A DNA stretch of 5,083 bases from Planctomycetota bacterium (GTDB lineage Bacteria > Planctomycetota > PUPC01 > JACPCR01): NCBI GenBank assembly GCA_030740295.1, contig JASLXP010000428.1:1-5083 (forward strand), written 5' to 3'. Shown in pieces: positions 4,970-5,083 of the stretch; position 1 is the stretch's first letter, and the number at the start of each line of letters is the position of its first letter. The translations under genes were made by a program, and so were the position numbers. Under the pieces are notes generated by a model, which did not search any database, was not told the origin of the DNA, and saw nothing but the letters and a program-made list of their open reading frames with translations.

Positions 4970-5083
4970 ACGAGTAGAGTTTGGCCTTCTTCATATGAAA
5001 CCGCAGCCGAATCGGCCGGGCCTGGATCAGGTGGCTGTCTTTTTGGCCCTTCCACTTCAGCACGTGGCGAACGCTGTCAGTGG
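4923..5083 (-). CDS. C-terminus of a probable glycosidase/sialidase-type protein; runs in from right edge
   Basis: The last 52 or so codons of a minus-strand gene, stop TGA at 4923-4925. The tail contains VLKWKGQKDSHLIQARPIRL, then RFHMKKAKLYSFTPRIRH. The order 'W.G...D.S...G/A.P+RLRF.M+.A.LYSF' is one I associate with the C-terminal beta-sandwich end of GH32/GH43-like and sialidase-like glycosidases in PVC bacteria: a strand giving RLRF followed by a final LYSF strand. About 14 residues (TPRIRHKHYVQSYD) follow the point where such proteins normally stop. The catalytic part is outside the window, so neither the enzyme class nor the substrate can be stated. Its 3' end overlaps the convergent small membrane ORF by 47 bp. 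Confidence 0.72.
   Translation of the reverse strand, partial: TDSVRHVLKWKGQKDSHLIQARPIRLRFHMKKAKLYSFTPRIRHKHYVQSYD

Overview
The window looks like a piece of an environmental, probably anaerobic bacterium with a carbohydrate-oriented lifestyle. The best guess is a Planctomycetota or related PVC/Armatimonadota-type genome. That guess rests on three things: a divergent uroporphyrinogen-decarboxylase-fold protein of the kind expanded in those groups, a small 'LWIGIVLI...PPW' membrane protein typical of planctomycete genomes, and a C-terminal tail resembling PVC-type secreted or cytoplasmic glycosidases. By eye the DNA is moderately GC-rich. No rRNA, tRNA, CRISPR array or insertion sequence was seen.

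Layout. 1-277 (minus) is the N-terminus of a gene that runs off the left edge, possibly a beta-sandwich protein linked to carbohydrate metabolism. 278-424 is a gap that holds a short coding-like remnant on the minus strand (310-411). 425-1552 (minus) is a ROK-family repressor with an N-terminal winged helix and an intact zinc-site signature, but without the kinase motifs. 1553-1699 is the divergent control region, with a TTGACA/TATTTT promoter-like pair, a TTGAC...GTCAA inverted repeat and a strong Shine-Dalgarno. 1658-2809 (plus) is a uroporphyrinogen-decarboxylase/MtaA-fold protein. 2843-4126 (plus) is a 427-residue protein of unknown function with a degenerate nucleotidyltransferase-like motif; it lies 33 bp downstream and has its own good ribosome binding site. 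4231-4677 (minus) encodes a Cys-pair protein of unknown function, convergent with the previous gene. 4715-4969 (plus) is a one-span membrane protein with an odd tail. 4923-5083 (minus) is the C-terminus of a probable glycosidase-type protein entering from the right edge.

How the parts may work together (inference). The central unit is a sugar-responsive ROK repressor transcribed divergently from a two-gene operon (URO-D-like plus NTase-like). ROK repressors normally sense sugars or phosphosugars, so the pair may act on a carbohydrate or on a methyl/corrinoid-linked step. No corrinoid protein, MtaB-like partner or transporter is in the window, so the reaction is unknown. This pair is the best candidate here for something undescribed. 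The most debatable annotation point is the start codon of the URO-D-like gene: the only in-frame upstream TTG is also the -35 hexamer of a promoter-like sequence, and the strong Shine-Dalgarno is followed at normal spacing only by ATA/ATT codons.
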